Assembly: GCA_035297145.1 (NCBI GenBank) | Contig: DATGZN010000046.1 | Location: 62,001 to 126,000, forward strand | Length of the DNA: 64,000 bases | DNA from: QHXW01 sp035297145 | GTDB taxonomy: Bacteria; Acidobacteriota; Terriglobia; Bryobacterales; Bryobacteraceae | Direction of reading: 5' to 3' | Part shown: one piece after another, positions 52,849 to 62,610 of the stretch | Layout: the number at the start of each line of letters is the position of its first letter | How positions within the stretch are numbered: position 1 is the stretch's first letter | Notes under the pieces: generated by a model | What the model saw: the letters and a program-made list of their open reading frames with translations, nothing else | Databases searched by the model: none | Told to the model about the DNA's origin: nothing | Program-made: the position numbers and the translations under genes

Positions 52849-54195
52849 TTACTTCTCTCTCGCTATCCCCAGTGCTCGAATCCGCTTGTGCAGGTTGGTG
52901 CGCTCCATGCCGAGCGCCCGGGCGGCGCCGGAGACGTTCCAGTTGGCTTCTTCGAGTGCGCGCAGAATGTACTCGCGCTCGGCGGAGGCACGCGCTTCTT
53001 GCACCGTCGATCGCGGCGCCGAATCGCGCTGCACACGGATCTCCACGGGAATGGATTCCTTGGTCAGCCGCTCTCCGGTGGTCAGTATGGCCATGCGTTC
53101 GATGGCGTTGCGCAGCTCGCGCGCGTTGCCCGGCCACGCGTAACTCTCCAACAGCGGATAGACGTCGTCGGCGAGTGCCTTCGGCTTGAAATTATTTCGT
53201 GCACAAAAATCATCGAGAAAATACTCGGCCAGCAGGCGGATGTCCTGCACGCGCTCGCGCAGCGCCGGTACTCGAATCGGCACGACACTTACGCGATAGT
53301 AGAGGTCCTCGCGGAACTTATCCTGGCTTACCAGAGACGCCAGCTCGCGATTAGTTGCCGAGATGACGCGCACAGAAACGCGAATGGATTGTTCACCGCC
53401 CACCCGGTGAAACTCGCCCTCCTGTAATACACGGAGCAATTTTGCCTGCGACGCCGAGTGCAGGTCGCCGATTTCGTCAAGGAACAGCGTGCCGCCGTCC
53501 GCCAACTCAAACTTCCCTCGCCGCATCCCGGCCGCGCCCGTAAACGAGCCTTTTTCATGGCCAAATAGCTCACTCTCGATTAGCTCCGTGGGAATCGCTG
53601 CGCAGTTGACCTTGACGAATGCGCCGGATGCGAACGGGCTGTTGCGGTGGATATGCTCGGCCAGCAATTCCTTGCCGGTACCCGATTCTCCGATCAGCAG
53701 CACACGCGCGTCCGATCGCGCCGCCATCGACGCCTGTTCCACCGCCCGCAGAAATGCCGGGCTCGATCCGATCATCTTCGGACTCGATCCCACCAGCTCG
53801 CGCAGGCGCTCATTCTCCCGGCGCAGGCTGGCGTGCTCCAGCGCATTCTTGAGCGCGACCAGGACCTTCTCGCGGCTGAGCGGCTTCTCCAGGAAGTCGA
53901 AGGCCCCAGCGCGCGTGGCTTCCACGGCATCGGCGATGGTCCCGTGGCCCGAGATCATGATGGCCGGCGCAAGGCTGCCGTTCTGTTGCACCGAGCGCAG
54001 CAGGTCGATGCCGTTTCCATCGGGCAGGCGCATGTCGAACAGAAATAGGTCGGCGCGCGGCGCCTCGGTATTCGTGCGGAACTCCGCCACTGAGCGGCAA
54101 ATCGAGACCCCATAGCCCTCGCGCTCCAGAATCATGCGCAGCGAGCGGCCGATGTTGTCTTCGTCGTCAACGATCAGAACTTTTTTCGAGGCCAT
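52849..54195 (-). CDS. NtrC-family sigma-54-dependent response regulator
   Basis: About 448 residues from ATG 54195 (ATG 54204 also possible). The receiver is KKVLIVDDEDNIGRSLRMIL with LFLFDMRLPDGNG as phospho-site. The AAA+ domain has Walker A GESGTGKELLAEHIHRNS, the sigma-54 loop ELFGHEKGSFTGA (GSFTGA variant), GGTLFLDEIGDL and the R-finger region LREDLYYR. The Fis-type HTH is NVSGAARALGMERTNLHKRI. It overlaps the upstream kinase gene, its probable partner. It activates sigma-54 promoters; the targets are unknown. Confidence 0.95.
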   Translation of the reverse strand: MASKKVLIVDDEDNIGRSLRMILEREGYGVSICRSVAEFRTNTEAPRADLFLFDMRLPDGNGIDLLRSVQQNGSLAPAIMISGHGTIADAVEATRAGAFDFLEKPLSREKVLVALKNALEHASLRRENERLRELVGSSPKMIGSSPAFLRAVEQASMAARSDARVLLIGESGTGKELLAEHIHRNSPFASGAFVKVNCAAIPTELIESELFGHEKGSFTGAAGMRRGKFELADGGTLFLDEIGDLHSASQAKLLRVLQEGEFHRVGGEQSIRVSVRVISATNRELASLVSQDKFREDLYYRVSVVPIRVPALRERVQDIRLLAEYFLDDFCARNNFKPKALADDVYPLLESYAWPGNARELRNAIERMAILTTGERLTKESIPVEIRVQRDSAPRSTVQEARASAEREYILRALEEANWNVSGAARALGMERTNLHKRIRALGIAREK

Positions 54196-55576
54196 GAGAG
54201 CCATTGGGAAGCACCAGACGAAACGCCGCACCACCAAGTTCGCCAGCCACCGGGACGATATCGCCGCCGGAAATGAGCGCGCTCTTGCGCGCAATGGAGA
54301 GGCCGAGACCCATGCCGTGCTTCTTGAATGAAATCGTGGGCTGGAACAAGGTCCGCCGGGCTTGCTCGCTCAAGCCCGGTCCGGAGTCGTGAACCTCGAC
54401 GGCCACGTGACCATTCAAAGAGTGCGTTACCGCCAGCACGTTCCCACCCGCGCCCGCCGCGTGTGCTGCGTTCTCCAGCAGGTTCACCAGAATGCCTTTG
54501 ATCAGATCCTCGTCGGCTACGGTCCGCAGCGCTTCCGGCTCGAGGCGCAGCGCATAATTGACCTCCGGATGTCCGGTCTTGAGAAACGCCACACGATCCT
54601 CGACGACTGTGTTCAGATTCAACTCGACCGGGCGCACCGGCGGCTCCGCGGAAAATTGCGAAAACGCGCGCACACGCCGCTCCAGACTCTCGATTTCTTC
54701 GACAACAATCTGCTTGGCCTGCTCCAGGAAGACGCGATCGGCGCCGCTCTGGCGAGCCACCATTTCCTCCACGGTCAGGCGGATCGGCGTCAGTGAATTC
54801 TTCACCTCGTGCGCCATCTTGCGCGCCAGAGATTCCCAGCTAGCGAGCTGGGTGAGGTAGATCAGGCGGTCGCGGCTTTCTTCCAGCCGCTCGGCGCTGT
54901 CGTTGAATGCTTCGATGGCGCGCCCGATCTCGTCATCGCGGCGGCTCTTGAGCCGGACGGCGAAGTTGCCGGCCGCGAGTTCCGAAAGCCCCGCCGTCAA
55001 TTGTTGGATTGGCTGGCTCAGGTGATGCGCCAGGAAAGCCAGAAAGACGAGCGATCCGAGCCACACGAGCGATGCCAGCAGCACCCAGGCGCTGATGAAA
55101 CCGCGAGGCAGATCGCGCGATTGCTCCTTGTAGACGAGGTCCCGCGCTCGCTTGTACTGTTCTGACAGTCGGTTCATGGCAATCGGAAGAGCGCGCGAGT
55201 AGACGAGCACTTCGTCGGGGCGGCGCACGTAATACTCCAGCCGGTCCCCCTCAGCGCCTTCGCGCACACATCCATCCTGATCGCCGCTCGACCAAAAGCT
55301 GCGCAGCGGCTCCGCCCACGCCGCCAGATCCTTGGCCGCAAACCGCTGAGGTGCAACCCGGCTGGCTGCGGCGTCGTTTTTCAAGTCCTGGCAAGCTTGG
55401 TTGTAGAAGGCGAGGCCCGTTCGATGCAATGATTGGGAAAGATCATCCAACTCCCGCGTTGCCCTGTACCGCAGGCTGCGGTCCAGAAACGAAGTCGTCA
55501 TCCACAGTGTGGCGCCCCATGGCACAACCGTGGCGGCGAGGAAAACCAGAATAAGCTTGTTGCGAAGCCGATTCAC
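54167..55576 (-). CDS. NtrY-like sensor histidine kinase
   Basis: 469 residues from GTG 55576, whose GTGA overlaps the upstream stop. TM1 is LILVFLAATVVPWGATLWM. A periplasmic loop of ~130 residues and TM2 (FISAWVLLASLVWLGSLVFL) follow, then HAMP (LSQPIQQLTAGLSELAAGN). The HisKA-like LARKMAHEVKNSLTPIRLTV has the H-E-V-K-N-S-L-T-P motif of NtrB/NtrY kinases. HATPase shows NLLENAAHAAGAGGN, DSGPGLSEQ and GMGLGLSIARK. The frame is open far upstream, but that part overlaps the DUF4390 gene antisensibly to its codons and is not called. Confidence 0.94.
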   Translation of the reverse strand: MNRLRNKLILVFLAATVVPWGATLWMTTSFLDRSLRYRATRELDDLSQSLHRTGLAFYNQACQDLKNDAAASRVAPQRFAAKDLAAWAEPLRSFWSSGDQDGCVREGAEGDRLEYYVRRPDEVLVYSRALPIAMNRLSEQYKRARDLVYKEQSRDLPRGFISAWVLLASLVWLGSLVFLAFLAHHLSQPIQQLTAGLSELAAGNFAVRLKSRRDDEIGRAIEAFNDSAERLEESRDRLIYLTQLASWESLARKMAHEVKNSLTPIRLTVEEMVARQSGADRVFLEQAKQIVVEEIESLERRVRAFSQFSAEPPVRPVELNLNTVVEDRVAFLKTGHPEVNYALRLEPEALRTVADEDLIKGILVNLLENAAHAAGAGGNVLAVTHSLNGHVAVEVHDSGPGLSEQARRTLFQPTISFKKHGMGLGLSIARKSALISGGDIVPVAGELGGAAFRLVLPNGSHGLEKSSDR

Positions 55577-56208
55577 CCGCTTCGTGAGCTCCGGCGCTCT
55601 CTTTTGATGTCTTCGAGGCGCAGTGGGCCCGCGCTGGCCTCCCAGTGCATCTGCTGCGCCCGCGCCGGGTTGCTGAAAACCTCGATCAGCCGCGTCAGAT
55701 TGATGCCCGAGTCCCCGACCACCCCGGCCTGGTCGCGCGCATCTTCCGCGCGGAGCTCCAATTTGATCCACAGGGCCTTGTCGTGGGGAATGCCATCGAT
55801 CAGCAGCGGCAGATGATCGAGACACCAGCCTTCGGCCGCCGTCGCCGAAAGGTGAGACACCGTGGCCCGCTCCACACCGGTGCTGGTCACGGAGAATTTC
55901 TCTTCCCAGACATCGTAGCTGACCACGAACCGGTTTACCGCAGGCCGGACCAATGGCGTGCTGGCCTCGCTCGAAGCCGAGAGCGAAAGCTGAGCGAGAT
56001 ACACCAGGGTTGCGCCATCTTTCAACTTTTCCAGCGGCTTGCCGGAAAGAAACTGGAACTTTGCGGGGGCCGAAACGCGCAGGTCGTCGCCATCCAGATG
56101 CAGATCGTCGCGGTCCAGACGCACCTCTAGGGTTGGGGCGGCCAACCCTGAAAGGAGGGTCGCGCCTAAGCCCGCCGTGAGCCACCATGGTCTGGTGACC
56201 TTCCGCAT
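55573..56208 (-). CDS. DUF4390 protein, probable exported
   Basis: About 211 residues from ATG 56208, overlapping the preceding stop by one base (TGATG). The signal is RPWWLTAGLGATLLSGLAAP. The beta-rich body (LVYLAQLSLSASSEASTPLV, NRFVVSYDVWEEKFSVT, LHL/LPLLIDGIPHDKALWIKL, EVFSNPARAQQ) matches DUF4390, which is commonly encoded beside NtrY-like kinases. It may be a periplasmic ligand or inhibitor of the kinase; the function is not established. Confidence 0.85.
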   Translation of the reverse strand: MRKVTRPWWLTAGLGATLLSGLAAPTLEVRLDRDDLHLDGDDLRVSAPAKFQFLSGKPLEKLKDGATLVYLAQLSLSASSEASTPLVRPAVNRFVVSYDVWEEKFSVTSTGVERATVSHLSATAAEGWCLDHLPLLIDGIPHDKALWIKLELRAEDARDQAGVVGDSGINLTRLIEVFSNPARAQQMHWEASAGPLRLEDIKRERRSSRSG

Positions 56209-57452
56209 CAATAGTTCATGCCGACCATAAATACTGGTGACGCCCGTCCGCCCCGGATGGGGAACGCCGTCGCCACCAGGAACGAGTTCTTACGCACCCC
56301 GACTCCCAGCGAGTGCCGCACCACCATATCCTGGCCAGGGTCCCAAATGGCCCCGGCATCATAGAATGCTTCAAAGAAGCCGTAGCGGTATTCGACCGAG
56401 TTGTAGACTACCCGACTCCCCCCTAAGGGGTCGAGTTCCCACTTGTTCCAACCTCGCAGCATCGAACTGGTTCCGAGCTGAAAACGCTCGAACAAAGGCG
56501 CCGGGCCCAGAATGAATCCGCCAACGGCCTCTTCCGAGAGCGACTGGCGGCCTCGCGCAACCGTATACCGCAGTTCCCAGCGGTGCCGCGAGTACGCGTA
56601 ATCGCTGTCCAACGCTCTCGTGGCTACGCGCAGGCTGTAGTCCGCCTGCAAGCTCTGCTGGCCGAACACTCCACCTTCAAACTGCTGGAAGTACTGGACG
56701 TCCGTGATGGCCGCATTTGCCAATTGGGTGCGTTCGCCAGGCCCTTCCGTCTCAAAACGCTGAAAACCGGCGCCGAAAGAAACGGTCAGCGGTTTGGCCA
56801 CCTGGATGGTGACAACCGGTTCGAAATTCTGCCGTGTGCGGTACAGGCCGGCCACTTGGCTATCCTGACCGAGGGCACTGAGAGTGGAATGGTTCCACTG
56901 CTCATGGTAGCTGTCAAATTCGAACCGAAGGCGTACGCGGTCGCTCCCGAGATGCCGGTTTTCATAGCGTGTCCGAATGCCCGTAAAGCGCTCGACCAGT
57001 TCGTCTCCGTCGCTTACCAAGCCCGCCGTGAAGCGGCTGTCGCCGGCGATGAGTGTGCCATTCACGGATCCGCTCAAGCCTTCGCTCGAATGGTAGAGGA
57101 GCCGCGGAACCGACAGATCAACCCGCTTCCCGGCTACGTCCATGACGATCTTCACGTGGTCGGGCGAGCTGCCGCGCAGAAGTCTGGGGACGACCTTCCG
57201 TACGTTGAGCTCATCCCGAATGCGTCGCGCCACATCGTTCATAGCGGTGGGATTGAACTTTTGGCCGATGAGTCTTTCAAGATCCTGCCGAAGGCCGCGG
57301 CTGATGCCGGACTCGGCCTCGCGTGGAAGTTCCACGGCCTCAACTGTATATCTGGAATTGACGTTGAATTCGACTGGCTGAAGGATTGGCTGTTGATTCC
57401 CACCCCATAAGCTTGCGCCCGAGATCAACAGGCTAATCAGTGCGCATTTCAT
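56208..57452 (-). CDS. BamA/TamA-like outer-membrane beta-barrel protein
   Basis: About 414 residues from ATG 57452, with signal CALISLLISGASLWG; a longer start at 57494 exists. Residues ~30-120 look like a POTRA-type domain (YTVEAVELPREAESGISRGL, FNPTAMNDVARRIRDELNVR). The rest is a 16-strand-like barrel ending MVGMNY, with SLGVGVRKNSFLVATAFPIR near the end. The short length with one POTRA-like unit differs from full BamA. It is first in the operon with DUF4390, kinase and activator, so it may be an envelope component linked to that sensor. Confidence 0.8.
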   Translation of the reverse strand: MKCALISLLISGASLWGGNQQPILQPVEFNVNSRYTVEAVELPREAESGISRGLRQDLERLIGQKFNPTAMNDVARRIRDELNVRKVVPRLLRGSSPDHVKIVMDVAGKRVDLSVPRLLYHSSEGLSGSVNGTLIAGDSRFTAGLVSDGDELVERFTGIRTRYENRHLGSDRVRLRFEFDSYHEQWNHSTLSALGQDSQVAGLYRTRQNFEPVVTIQVAKPLTVSFGAGFQRFETEGPGERTQLANAAITDVQYFQQFEGGVFGQQSLQADYSLRVATRALDSDYAYSRHRWELRYTVARGRQSLSEEAVGGFILGPAPLFERFQLGTSSMLRGWNKWELDPLGGSRVVYNSVEYRYGFFEAFYDAGAIWDPGQDMVVRHSLGVGVRKNSFLVATAFPIRGGRASPVFMVGMNY

Positions 57453-57562
57453 GACGCAGGAGAATGCAACGGCATGGCCACCGACAGAAGGCATTTCCCT
57501 ACAAAGGCTTAACGCATTATACCCTGTGCCTGCCGTTCACAGGTGTGACGATTGCCTGGGAT

Positions 57563-57949
57563 TTAGAGTGCCTTGGCGAGTTCGGTGGCGAAGGCGCTTC
57601 GGACCTGCTCTTTTTCCTTAGGACGCTTCACGCGACGGCGTTGTTGCTGCTGATCACGGCTCGCGGGAGCTACAACCGCTGGGCCCGTGATTTTGCCCTT
57701 AGCGGGCTGGGCCGGGTTGGCGCGCAGCAGCTTGCCTTCGAGAGGCGCGCGGTCAAAACGGCGGATGATGGACTGCATCTCCTCCGTCGTGGGGGCCTCC
57801 ACAAACGCGAAGCCTTTGGACTCCTGCGTTTCGTGGTTGCGGATCACCTTAATGGAATCCGCTACCAGGTCTTCAGCCGACAGCCATCCTTTGATGTCAT
57901 CGGCGGTGACCCACGTAGGTAGATTGCCGAGAAATACAGTGAAACTCAT
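57563..57949 (-). CDS. RRM-type RNA-binding protein
   Basis: 128 residues with one RNA recognition motif: RNP2 is VFLGNLP (residues 5-11) and RNP1 is KGFAFVEA (~45-52). A basic, Gln-rich tail follows (ASRDQQQQRRRVKRPKEKEQ). Such small bacterial RRM proteins are often cold-regulated RNA chaperones. It stands alone, between the outer-membrane operon and marC. Confidence 0.92.
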   Translation of the reverse strand: MSFTVFLGNLPTWVTADDIKGWLSAEDLVADSIKVIRNHETQESKGFAFVEAPTTEEMQSIIRRFDRAPLEGKLLRANPAQPAKGKITGPAVVAPASRDQQQQRRRVKRPKEKEQVRSAFATELAKAL

Positions 57950-58077
57950 TCAGTGACTTTTTTGCTCCGTTGGTTGGATTCTGGCTTTCAAAGGGGAAGG
58001 GTTCCGCTCTACTGCCAGAATCGATGATATCAGGGCGTAGAGCAACTTGCAATCTCGCCATGGCTGTTTTTGGGCTA

Positions 58078-58737
58078 TCATGATGCGTTTCTCACCAGGC
58101 CGATATCCCCCAGACCATTCAAGATGAACTGCACCGCGATGGCGGTGAGCAGCAGCCCCATCATGCGGGTGAGAATGCGGATCCCAGTTTCGCCCAGATA
58201 GCCGCGGACGCGGTCCGCGCCCGCCAGAATCCAATACGAGGCGAATGCGGTCATGGCGATCGCCACCAGGATGGGAACTGCGTACCAGATGGCCGGGGCT
58301 CCGCTCATGAGAACCATGACTGTTGAGATGGAGCCGGGACCGGCCAGCATCGGCACACCCAGCGGAATGATTCCCACGTCTTCCTTCTCCGCGCCTTCCT
58401 CGGTTTCCGTGGGGGTTTCCTTGGTTGGGGACCGGCGCGCCCGCAGCATGTCGAGTCCGATCAGCAACAGGATCACTCCGCCGGCAATCTTGAACGCCGG
58501 CAGCGTGATCCCGAATAGCTTGAAGATCAGTGTGCCCGCGGCGGCGAAGCACGAGAGCACCAGGAAGCAGGTCCAGGCAGCGCGGCGCGCCATATGCTGC
58601 CGGTCCGCCTGGTCGGCCCCTGCGGTCATGATGAGGAACGTGGGGATAGCGGCGATGGGGTCAACCAAAACGAAAATGGAGGTCAACGCGACCAGGAAAA
58701 ACTGCGGTAAAGCGGCAATCGAGCCGGGCAAGGACAT
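58078..58737 (-). CDS. MarC-family integral membrane protein
   Basis: 219 residues, six predicted TM helices. Family features: FVLVDPIAAIPTFLIMTAGA near the N terminus, GGVILLLIGLDMLRA, IPLGVPMLAGPGSISTVMVL and LTRMMGLLLTAIAVQFILNG. The loop between helices 3 and 4 is rich in Glu and Thr. MarC proteins have no firm function. It lies 18 bp downstream of zwf on the same strand. Confidence 0.93.
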   Translation of the reverse strand: MSLPGSIAALPQFFLVALTSIFVLVDPIAAIPTFLIMTAGADQADRQHMARRAAWTCFLVLSCFAAAGTLIFKLFGITLPAFKIAGGVILLLIGLDMLRARRSPTKETPTETEEGAEKEDVGIIPLGVPMLAGPGSISTVMVLMSGAPAIWYAVPILVAIAMTAFASYWILAGADRVRGYLGETGIRILTRMMGLLLTAIAVQFILNGLGDIGLVRNAS

Positions 58738-58755
58738 TCTGCGTTCCCGGCGCGG

Positions 58756-60303
<1,548 letters not shown>

Positions 60304-60308
60304 TTGAG

Positions 60309-61328
60309 CTAACCCTTTTTCGCCTGTTCCACGTGCCCGCCGAACTGGTAACGCATGGCGGACAAGAGCTTGTCGGCAAAGGTATCTTCGCCGCGGGAGG
60401 AGAAGCGCTCATAGAGCGCCGTGCTCAGAACCGGGACGGGAACGGATTCGTCGATCGCCGCCATGATGGTCCAGCGCCCTTCGCCGGAATCGGATACCTT
60501 GCCGGAGAATTTCGCCAAGTCGGGCTGCTCCAGCAGAGCGATGGCATTCAGATCGAGCAACCAGGAAGCCACCACGCTGCCGCGCCGCCAGACTTCGGTG
60601 ATATCGGCGAGGTTGAAATCGTACTGGTACCGCTCGGGGTCGCGCAGCGGTGTGGTCTCGGCATCCACCTCGCGGGTGTGCTTACCGACATTGGCGTGCT
60701 TCAGAATGTTTAAACCTTCGGCAAACGCAGCCATCAGTCCGTATTCGATGCCGTTGTGCACCATCTTCACGAAATGGCCTGCTCCCGACGGGCCGCAGTG
60801 CAGGTAGCCCTCTTCCGCGGTTCCATCCACTTTCTCGCGACCGGGTGTCCTGGGAATATTGCCTCGCCCCGGCGCGAGGGTCTTGAAGATCGGGTCCAGA
60901 TGCCGGACGACTTCGGGCTCACCGCCAATCATGAGGCAGTAGCCGCGCTCCAACCCCCAAATACCGCCGCTGGTACCGGTGTCAACGTAATGCAGCTTCT
61001 TCTGCGCCACCTCCCCGGCGCGGCGGATGTCGTCAACGTAGCAGGAATTGCCGCCATCGATAATGATGTCGCCCTGCTGCAGCCGCTCCGAGAGATCATG
61101 GACGGTATCGTCGACTACAGCAGCCGGCACCATTAACCAGACGGCTCGCGGTTGCTTTAACTTGCGGACGAAGTCATCCAGCGACCCGGAGCCGGTGGCG
61201 CCCTCGCCGGCCAATTGCTTGACGCTCTCCTGGTTCCGGTCAAAGACCACGCATTCGTGTCCGCCCTCCATCAGACGGCGCACCATGTTGGCGCCCATCC
61301 GCCCCAATCCGATCATTCCGAGCTGCAT
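60309..61328 (-). CDS. gnd: 6-phosphogluconate dehydrogenase, decarboxylating (short form)
   Basis: 339 residues, the short bacterial form of the enzyme. The Rossmann motif is MQLGMIGLGRMGANMVRRLM. Catalytic-region motifs are DGGNSCYVDDIRRAGEV, YVDTGTSGGIWGLERGYCLM, GPSGAGHFVKMVHNGIEYGL (catalytic Lys and His) and AIDESVPVPVLSTALYERF. It oxidatively decarboxylates 6-phosphogluconate to ribulose-5-phosphate. It is upstream of zwf (5 bp). Confidence 0.96.
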   Translation of the reverse strand: MQLGMIGLGRMGANMVRRLMEGGHECVVFDRNQESVKQLAGEGATGSGSLDDFVRKLKQPRAVWLMVPAAVVDDTVHDLSERLQQGDIIIDGGNSCYVDDIRRAGEVAQKKLHYVDTGTSGGIWGLERGYCLMIGGEPEVVRHLDPIFKTLAPGRGNIPRTPGREKVDGTAEEGYLHCGPSGAGHFVKMVHNGIEYGLMAAFAEGLNILKHANVGKHTREVDAETTPLRDPERYQYDFNLADITEVWRRGSVVASWLLDLNAIALLEQPDLAKFSGKVSDSGEGRWTIMAAIDESVPVPVLSTALYERFSSRGEDTFADKLLSAMRYQFGGHVEQAKKG

Positions 61329-61449
61329 TATGTCTCCTGAATGCTAAGAATCGCACGAACTCGCTGATCTATGATGACCGGCGGAGCAAGTCGGATTCGG
61401 AGGGTGTGTGGAAAGGGACAGATCCGGAGGCTGATCTGGAGTAGCGGTT

Positions 61450-62610
61450 TCAGGCTGGAACGGGATGCGTCGAGTGGGGAACCAGCACGCTGATCGGCTG
61501 GGGAATGCCGACAGTTCTGGCGAAGCCTCGCAGCTTTTCGATCATCGGCATGGTCAGCTCCTCGCCCTTGGGCAGCAGCAGCACTCCGTTGCTGGCGCAG
61601 ATGTTCTGGTTGGCGATCATGGTGGTATTGAGTTCGCTCACCTTGAGCATGAGGATCTTGCGCTGGACGCTTTGCAAATCCGCGGTTTCGAGCGCGTCCA
61701 GCAAGCGGGCGTGGAACACGCCGGATTGGCGCATTTGCGCGAGGGCATCGCGGCGCGGTTTGCCAGCGCTGGCGAGACGATCGAACTCCAGAGCGGTTCT
61801 CAGGATTGCGGTGCCCATGGTCACGCCGTCAGTGGCCGCAAACAAACCCGCCAAGCGCTCCTCGGGGGGCGGCGCACTGCTTTGATTTCGAATCATGCGC
61901 GCGACCGCCTCCAGCCGCGGAATGTTTTCGAGTAAACGCTCGGCCGCAGCGGGGTGAGCGGAGAAGACGGCTTGCTCATCCGGGGTTAGCTCCTCGCGGG
62001 CGGCAACCTTATCCAGCACCGGCTGCGGAACCGTAATGTAGCCTAACTGGCACAGCATGGCCGCGAGCTCGCATTCCCAGACGTTGCGTAATTTCAGGGA
62101 CGTGGCGATGTGGGTGGCATATTTGCGGATCAGGCAGGCATGGCTGAACGCGCCCGGGTTCACCAGGCTCAGCACCTCGGTCAAGACTTTGATGCTGCCG
62201 CTCAAGGTCTTCTCCAGCAACTCGCGTTCGGAGGTAATCAACCGGTGCTGCTCCACCGCCGAATCCAGTGCGGCGATAAGGATTTCGGTTGGACACGGCT
62301 TGGTAAGGAAGCGAAAGATGCTGCCTTCATTCACCGCGGCGATGGCCGTATTCATGTCGGCTTGTCCCGTCAACATCACGCGGGTGGTATCGGCGTTTGC
62401 ATGTTTGACTTCCGACAAGAACTGAATGCCATTCATCCCCGGCATTCGAAAGTCGGATACTACCACGGCGAAAGGCCCGTTCTGGAGCACGGATTGCAGA
62501 CCCTCTTTCGGGCCAGGGGCCGTTTGAACCTCGAATCTGCTGTTAAGCTGGCGCTCAAGCCCCTGGAGGATCTTGGGTTCGTCATCCACAAACAGGATCC
62601 GCTGCGTCAC
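61450..62610 (-). CDS. Response regulator with HD-type output domain
   Basis: 386 residues. The receiver is QRILFVDDEPKILQGLERQL, with phospho-site VVVSDFRMPGMNG and FLTKPCP Lys. A linker helix (~125-150) leads to an HD-domain-like region (AFSHACLIRKYATHIATSLK, LAAMLCQLGYITVPQPVLDK, VFSAHPAAAERLLENIPRLE). The pattern resembles RpfG-like proteins, but the HD doublet and the GYP triad are degenerate, so c-di-GMP hydrolysis is doubtful. It overlaps the preceding regulator by 4 bp (ATGA). Confidence 0.85.
   Translation of the reverse strand: MTQRILFVDDEPKILQGLERQLNSRFEVQTAPGPKEGLQSVLQNGPFAVVVSDFRMPGMNGIQFLSEVKHANADTTRVMLTGQADMNTAIAAVNEGSIFRFLTKPCPTEILIAALDSAVEQHRLITSERELLEKTLSGSIKVLTEVLSLVNPGAFSHACLIRKYATHIATSLKLRNVWECELAAMLCQLGYITVPQPVLDKVAAREELTPDEQAVFSAHPAAAERLLENIPRLEAVARMIRNQSSAPPPEERLAGLFAATDGVTMGTAILRTALEFDRLASAGKPRRDALAQMRQSGVFHARLLDALETADLQSVQRKILMLKVSELNTTMIANQNICASNGVLLLPKGEELTMPMIEKLRGFARTVGIPQPISVLVPHSTHPVPA

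Larger units (their letters stand above)
51428..53017 (+). repeat. Segmental duplication, copy 2 (interrupted)
   Basis: Homologous to copy 1 over 51428-51935 and 52748-53017. The middle of the LysE gene is replaced by 51936-52747, which holds two unrelated small genes. The right part runs into the intact NtrC-like gene, which is likely the ancestral HTH copy. Confidence 0.75.

Noticed and set aside
55577..56188. Long N-terminal extension of the NtrY-like kinase
   Set aside because: It overlaps the DUF4390 gene in another frame, is Arg/Gly/Pro-rich and precedes the natural TM1; GTG 55576 overlaps the previous stop.
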